Below, piece by piece: positions 61,364 to 64,000 of a stretch of DNA of 64,000 nucleotides. The stretch lies in contig CAVVFN010000003.1 of the NCBI GenBank assembly GCA_963747515.1, positions 496,001 through 560,000 of the forward strand. The letters are read 5' to 3'. Source of the stretch: Mariniphaga sp963747515 (GTDB lineage Bacteria; Bacteroidota; Bacteroidia; Bacteroidales; Prolixibacteraceae). The notes beneath the pieces were generated by a model that was given only the letters and a program-made list of their open reading frames with translations, was not told the DNA's origin and made no database searches. How positions within the stretch are numbered: position 1 is the first letter of the stretch; each line of letters begins with the position of its first letter. Both the position numbers and the translations under genes were made by a program.

Positions 61364-63433
61364 TCAGTTTACCATTAGTCTGCAGGAATATTTTTTGTTC
61401 CCTGTATTCAAGCTGACCAGGTAAATTCCCTTATTCAGCGATGTTGTATTAACCCTCATCTGATGTGTGCCTGCATCTTTAACCTGGAGATTGAACCTTC
61501 TTATGCACTGTCCTTTTAAAGTATAAACTTCCAGAAATACTCTTTCCTGTTTAGGAAGTTTATATTGAATCACGACGAAAGGACTTGAGGATTCAGAATA
61601 AATACAATTTAGCGTACTGTTTTTAGCTGTTTCCTTAATTTCCGGAATATCCGTTAGTAAAACGCTGTATTCAAAGCGGTATGCGTCATCATTGCTTTTT
61701 ACAAATACTTCTTTGTTACTGACTGCATTATTTCCTGAATCCCATTTAAATGTTAAGAACTGGCTTTCCCCGCTTTTAAGAGTAACATTTTCGAACGATG
61801 CAATTTGTATATTTTCAGCATCGGTTAATTCCAAAGTCTGGGTTCCGGTTTCTCCTCCAAAATTTACTACTTCAATACTTAGTTCCAATAACTCGCCGGC
61901 CACAACCGGTGCATTTGTGCTAATATGCCACAGTGTAAAAAATGGAACATCCCATGGACGGGCACCGATTCCCCATGCAAGTGCAGGAGATTGCGGTTGC
62001 AGGTTAAAATTATCCTGCAGGGGATTAATAAAGAGGGGATTTTCTACGCTCCGGTTATCTCCCTGCGGAGAGGAAACATTGTAAAAAATATTATTGTTCC
62101 AAACAATGTGAGGTGCCTTTAACGTTGTTGAATGCTGGCCATCGGCAAAAATGTTTTTCGAGAAAAATGCATTTGTGGCGCCTCCATCAATTTCATGAAC
62201 GCCGGTTATGTTGTTGTAAAATGTATTATTCAGAACCTGTACATCATCAACCGGACCTTCAATCCGGAATGCCGTTTCATTATTAAAAATAAAATTGTTG
62301 CGGATTATATAACTTCTGGTTGGCTGCCGAAGCCTGAATGTCATTCGGTTATCGTATATTTTATTTCCTTCCACCAGAATATCTTCCACCCCTTCCTTGA
62401 GATTTAATACTGCTCCGTGCAGAATACGGCTGTATTTTGTTCCGTTCAGGCTATTGTTCCGGAAAATCACTCCTTTGTTAAATGCTGCTCCATTTTGTCC
62501 GTTATCCGGGGTTTTTGTATCAAAGATGTCTTCGCTAAACCAGGTCCCCTCCTGCAGTCCCAGGATGGGTTCATCGATGGGTTTAATTTCAAAATGACTG
62601 TTTTCAACGGTTAATTTATTCCATGCCGACCTGCCCGACTGGATGCAGTCGCCGGATACATACCCGATATACGTATGGGTAATAGTAAGTCCTTTCGCAT
62701 CGCTGGCTTCTATTCCATGGGCATCCCGAAAAAACTCATCACCTGAGATAATTCCGGGTTGCGGGACAGATGAGTTGACAGTTCTTGATATACCCCTGTG
62801 GATTTTTGCATTGTCTATTAACACATTGGTTCCATGGACACGTACCAGGTGCAGTTGGTTATTTTTGATTTCAATGTTGCGAAGTTTTACGGATGCAGTG
62901 CCTGAATTGACCCTTACAATGCCATTGGTTCCTGAAGGGTAGGTGCTTGTGGAAGTAGAATCACGAAAAACGCCATCCTGATCGATATAGGAATCAGAGT
63001 GCCAAAGACCATCAACATTTATGCCGTCAATCGTGATGTAAGAATGATTGATATCAATACCCCTTCCTTTATACAGAATCCATACCCGCTTTGATTCATC
63101 TTCGGGTACCCATCCCGGAGCTGCTCCATCAGGCGCTTCCGCTGAAATATAGGAACGGATTGTAACCGGCGCACCAGGCAACCCGTTACGTTGGGTGCTT
63201 ACCTGTTCCTGATATTTGCCAGGATAAACCCATACGGTTTCACCAGGCTGAGCTGCTGCCAATCCTTCCTGTATGGTTTGGAAAGGAAATTCCTGACTGC
63301 CATTTCCTCCAACCTCAGCCGATCCATTTACATAATACGACTGAGCCTGTCCCTCCTGGGGAAGGATAGTAATTAAAGCCATTATCAAATGAAAAATAAC
63401 CGGGGGCAGCAACCTTTTTTGCATTTCAGACAT
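61364..63433 (-). CDS. Parallel beta-helix protein with CARDB-like and T9SS sorting domains
   Basis: A 689-residue secreted protein. Signal peptide to about residue 30 (ALITILPQEGQAQ). Residues about 32-500 form a right-handed parallel beta-helix starting YYVNGSAEVGGNGSQEFPF, homologous to the protein at 52157-53641 (same order of coils: ETVWVYPGKY, GWVPEDESKRVWI, IDGINVDGLWHSDSYID). Then comes an Ig/CARDB-like domain (VAGELLELSIEVVNFGGETG) and a T9SS type A sorting domain (VFLEVYTLKGQCIRRFNL, LNKGIYLVSLNTGNKKYSCRLMV). It should cross the outer membrane by T9SS and be released or anchored at the surface. It lies 33 bp upstream of the phosphoesterase-like gene, so the two are probably cotranscribed. 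Confidence 0.88.
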   Translation of the reverse strand: MSEMQKRLLPPVIFHLIMALITILPQEGQAQSYYVNGSAEVGGNGSQEFPFQTIQEGLAAAQPGETVWVYPGKYQEQVSTQRNGLPGAPVTIRSYISAEAPDGAAPGWVPEDESKRVWILYKGRGIDINHSYITIDGINVDGLWHSDSYIDQDGVFRDSTSTSTYPSGTNGIVRVNSGTASVKLRNIEIKNNQLHLVRVHGTNVLIDNAKIHRGISRTVNSSVPQPGIISGDEFFRDAHGIEASDAKGLTITHTYIGYVSGDCIQSGRSAWNKLTVENSHFEIKPIDEPILGLQEGTWFSEDIFDTKTPDNGQNGAAFNKGVIFRNNSLNGTKYSRILHGAVLNLKEGVEDILVEGNKIYDNRMTFRLRQPTRSYIIRNNFIFNNETAFRIEGPVDDVQVLNNTFYNNITGVHEIDGGATNAFFSKNIFADGQHSTTLKAPHIVWNNNIFYNVSSPQGDNRSVENPLFINPLQDNFNLQPQSPALAWGIGARPWDVPFFTLWHISTNAPVVAGELLELSIEVVNFGGETGTQTLELTDAENIQIASFENVTLKSGESQFLTFKWDSGNNAVSNKEVFVKSNDDAYRFEYSVLLTDIPEIKETAKNSTLNCIYSESSSPFVVIQYKLPKQERVFLEVYTLKGQCIRRFNLQVKDAGTHQMRVNTTSLNKGIYLVSLNTGNKKYSCRLMVN

Positions 63434-63523
63434 CTTCAGAATTTTAACGATAACTATTGGTACTAGCTCTCTTCAAAAAATTAAGGTTGCTACACTCAGG
63501 TTATTTGCAACCAAACTCATTAT

Positions 63524-64000
63524 TTAATCTTCAAGGCGCTCTTCTTCCAATCCGCTAACAGGAACCTTATGTTTGGAAGCATATTCCTTTATCTGCTCAT
63601 TTAAGCGTAAATGCCAGGCAGGCATATCCATGCGTTGAAAGGGCGCAATCATATATTCCAATCCCTTTCGGCGGTCAGCCCAATGGTCTTTAACATCATC
63701 CATAATGAACAGGTAATCGCGTCCATTCACACTTCTGTTTTTTTCATAACGGCTCTTTTCCCAAGTTTCCGTAAGGTTTTTCCACATCCAGGTGCCCCAA
63801 TCCAAATGGTTTTTGATCTGGTTGCTGGCTTCAACCATATGAGCTACTGCAGTTGAATGATTTCCCTCCTCAGAAGCAGATTTTGCGAGCATGAGATTTT
63901 TTTCAGCATCATCCAGTATAAGTATTGTATTAATTAAATAACGTTGTAAAAACGCAATTGACAAATATACTTCAAGGTTATACCGGTTTCGTTCAACCTG
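63524..64000 (-). CDS. C-terminal part of a larger protein, 5' end off the right edge
   Basis: The minus-strand frame is open from 64000 to a stop at 63524 with no need for the TTG at 63964, so this is a partial gene of at least 158 residues. The visible part is helical (QRYLINTILILDDAEKNLML; AVAHMVEASNQIKNHLDWG) and then has TWEKSRYEKNRSVNGRDYLF and DVKDHWADRRKGLEYMIAPF. It resembles the C-terminal helical region of some large exported glycoside-hydrolase-like (GH20-like) proteins in such loci, but I cannot be sure. Same strand as, and 91 bp upstream of, the T9SS beta-helix gene, so probably part of the polysaccharide locus. Confidence 0.65.
   Translation of the reverse strand, partial: QVERNRYNLEVYLSIAFLQRYLINTILILDDAEKNLMLAKSASEEGNHSTAVAHMVEASNQIKNHLDWGTWMWKNLTETWEKSRYEKNRSVNGRDYLFIMDDVKDHWADRRKGLEYMIAPFQRMDMPAWHLRLNEQIKEYASKHKVPVSGLEEERLED

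Overview
The window looks like chromosome of a Bacteroidota bacterium, probably a marine or anaerobic member of the Bacteroidales/Marinilabiliales group. This is inferred from content: candidate promoters with the TAnnTTTG -7 box typical of the phylum, a type IX secretion (T9SS) C-terminal sorting domain, a type IIIK-like phosphoglycerate dehydrogenase, DUF5063, DUF349 and DUF5908 proteins, and a Bacteroidota-style extracellular contractile injection system (eCIS). No rRNA, tRNA, CRISPR array, integrase or complete insertion sequence was seen.

Region 1 (1-19787) is housekeeping. It holds mutS2 (cut by the left edge), a DUF5063 gene, a DEDDy 3'-5' exonuclease, an RlmI-like 23S rRNA methyltransferase, cysH, an orphan Hpt protein, gcvT, the serC-serA-DUF1015 serine cluster, an aminopeptidase P, an ArsC/LMW-phosphatase homologue lacking its catalytic cysteines, a DUF349 repeat protein, marC, eno with a clear terminator, a DUF190-crcB fluoride-efflux pair and a PBP4-type dacB broken by a one-base frameshift.

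Region 2 (about 19900-46045) is a complete, co-oriented eCIS operon of 16 genes: cap/terminator (DUF4255), an unknown partner, two sheaths, two tubes, a 56-residue DUF5908 protein, LysM hub protein, VgrG-like spike, PAAR tip, gp25, two very large baseplate wedge proteins, a large modular unknown, the tape measure, an AAA+ ATPase and a DUF4157 (eCIS-core) putative cargo. The leader carries a hairpin and an 11-codon mini-ORF with a strong Shine-Dalgarno. Unusual points are a beta module shared by sheath 1 and the protein after the cap, at least six beta repeats in the Afp12-like wedge, and SAP-like motifs at the end of the unknown modular protein.

Region 3 (46253-50971) is metabolic: a frameshifted MtaA/uroporphyrinogen-decarboxylase-family gene, ornithine carbamoyltransferase, an AT-rich GT39-like membrane glycosyltransferase and carbamate kinase.

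Region 4 (51249-64000) is a polysaccharide-degradation locus that has been tandemly duplicated. A cassette of parallel beta-helix protein, Tat-exported phosphoesterase-like protein and heparinase II/III-type lyase appears in at least two generations. The two lyases differ at only five residues over their last ~560. A 3' remnant of a second phosphoesterase gene lies between them. The two beta-helix paralogues carry different export signals (possible lipoprotein versus T9SS). The 0.87-kb spacer at 58497-59365 holds an inverted array of 11-12-bp units bracketed by imperfect ~50-bp direct repeats.
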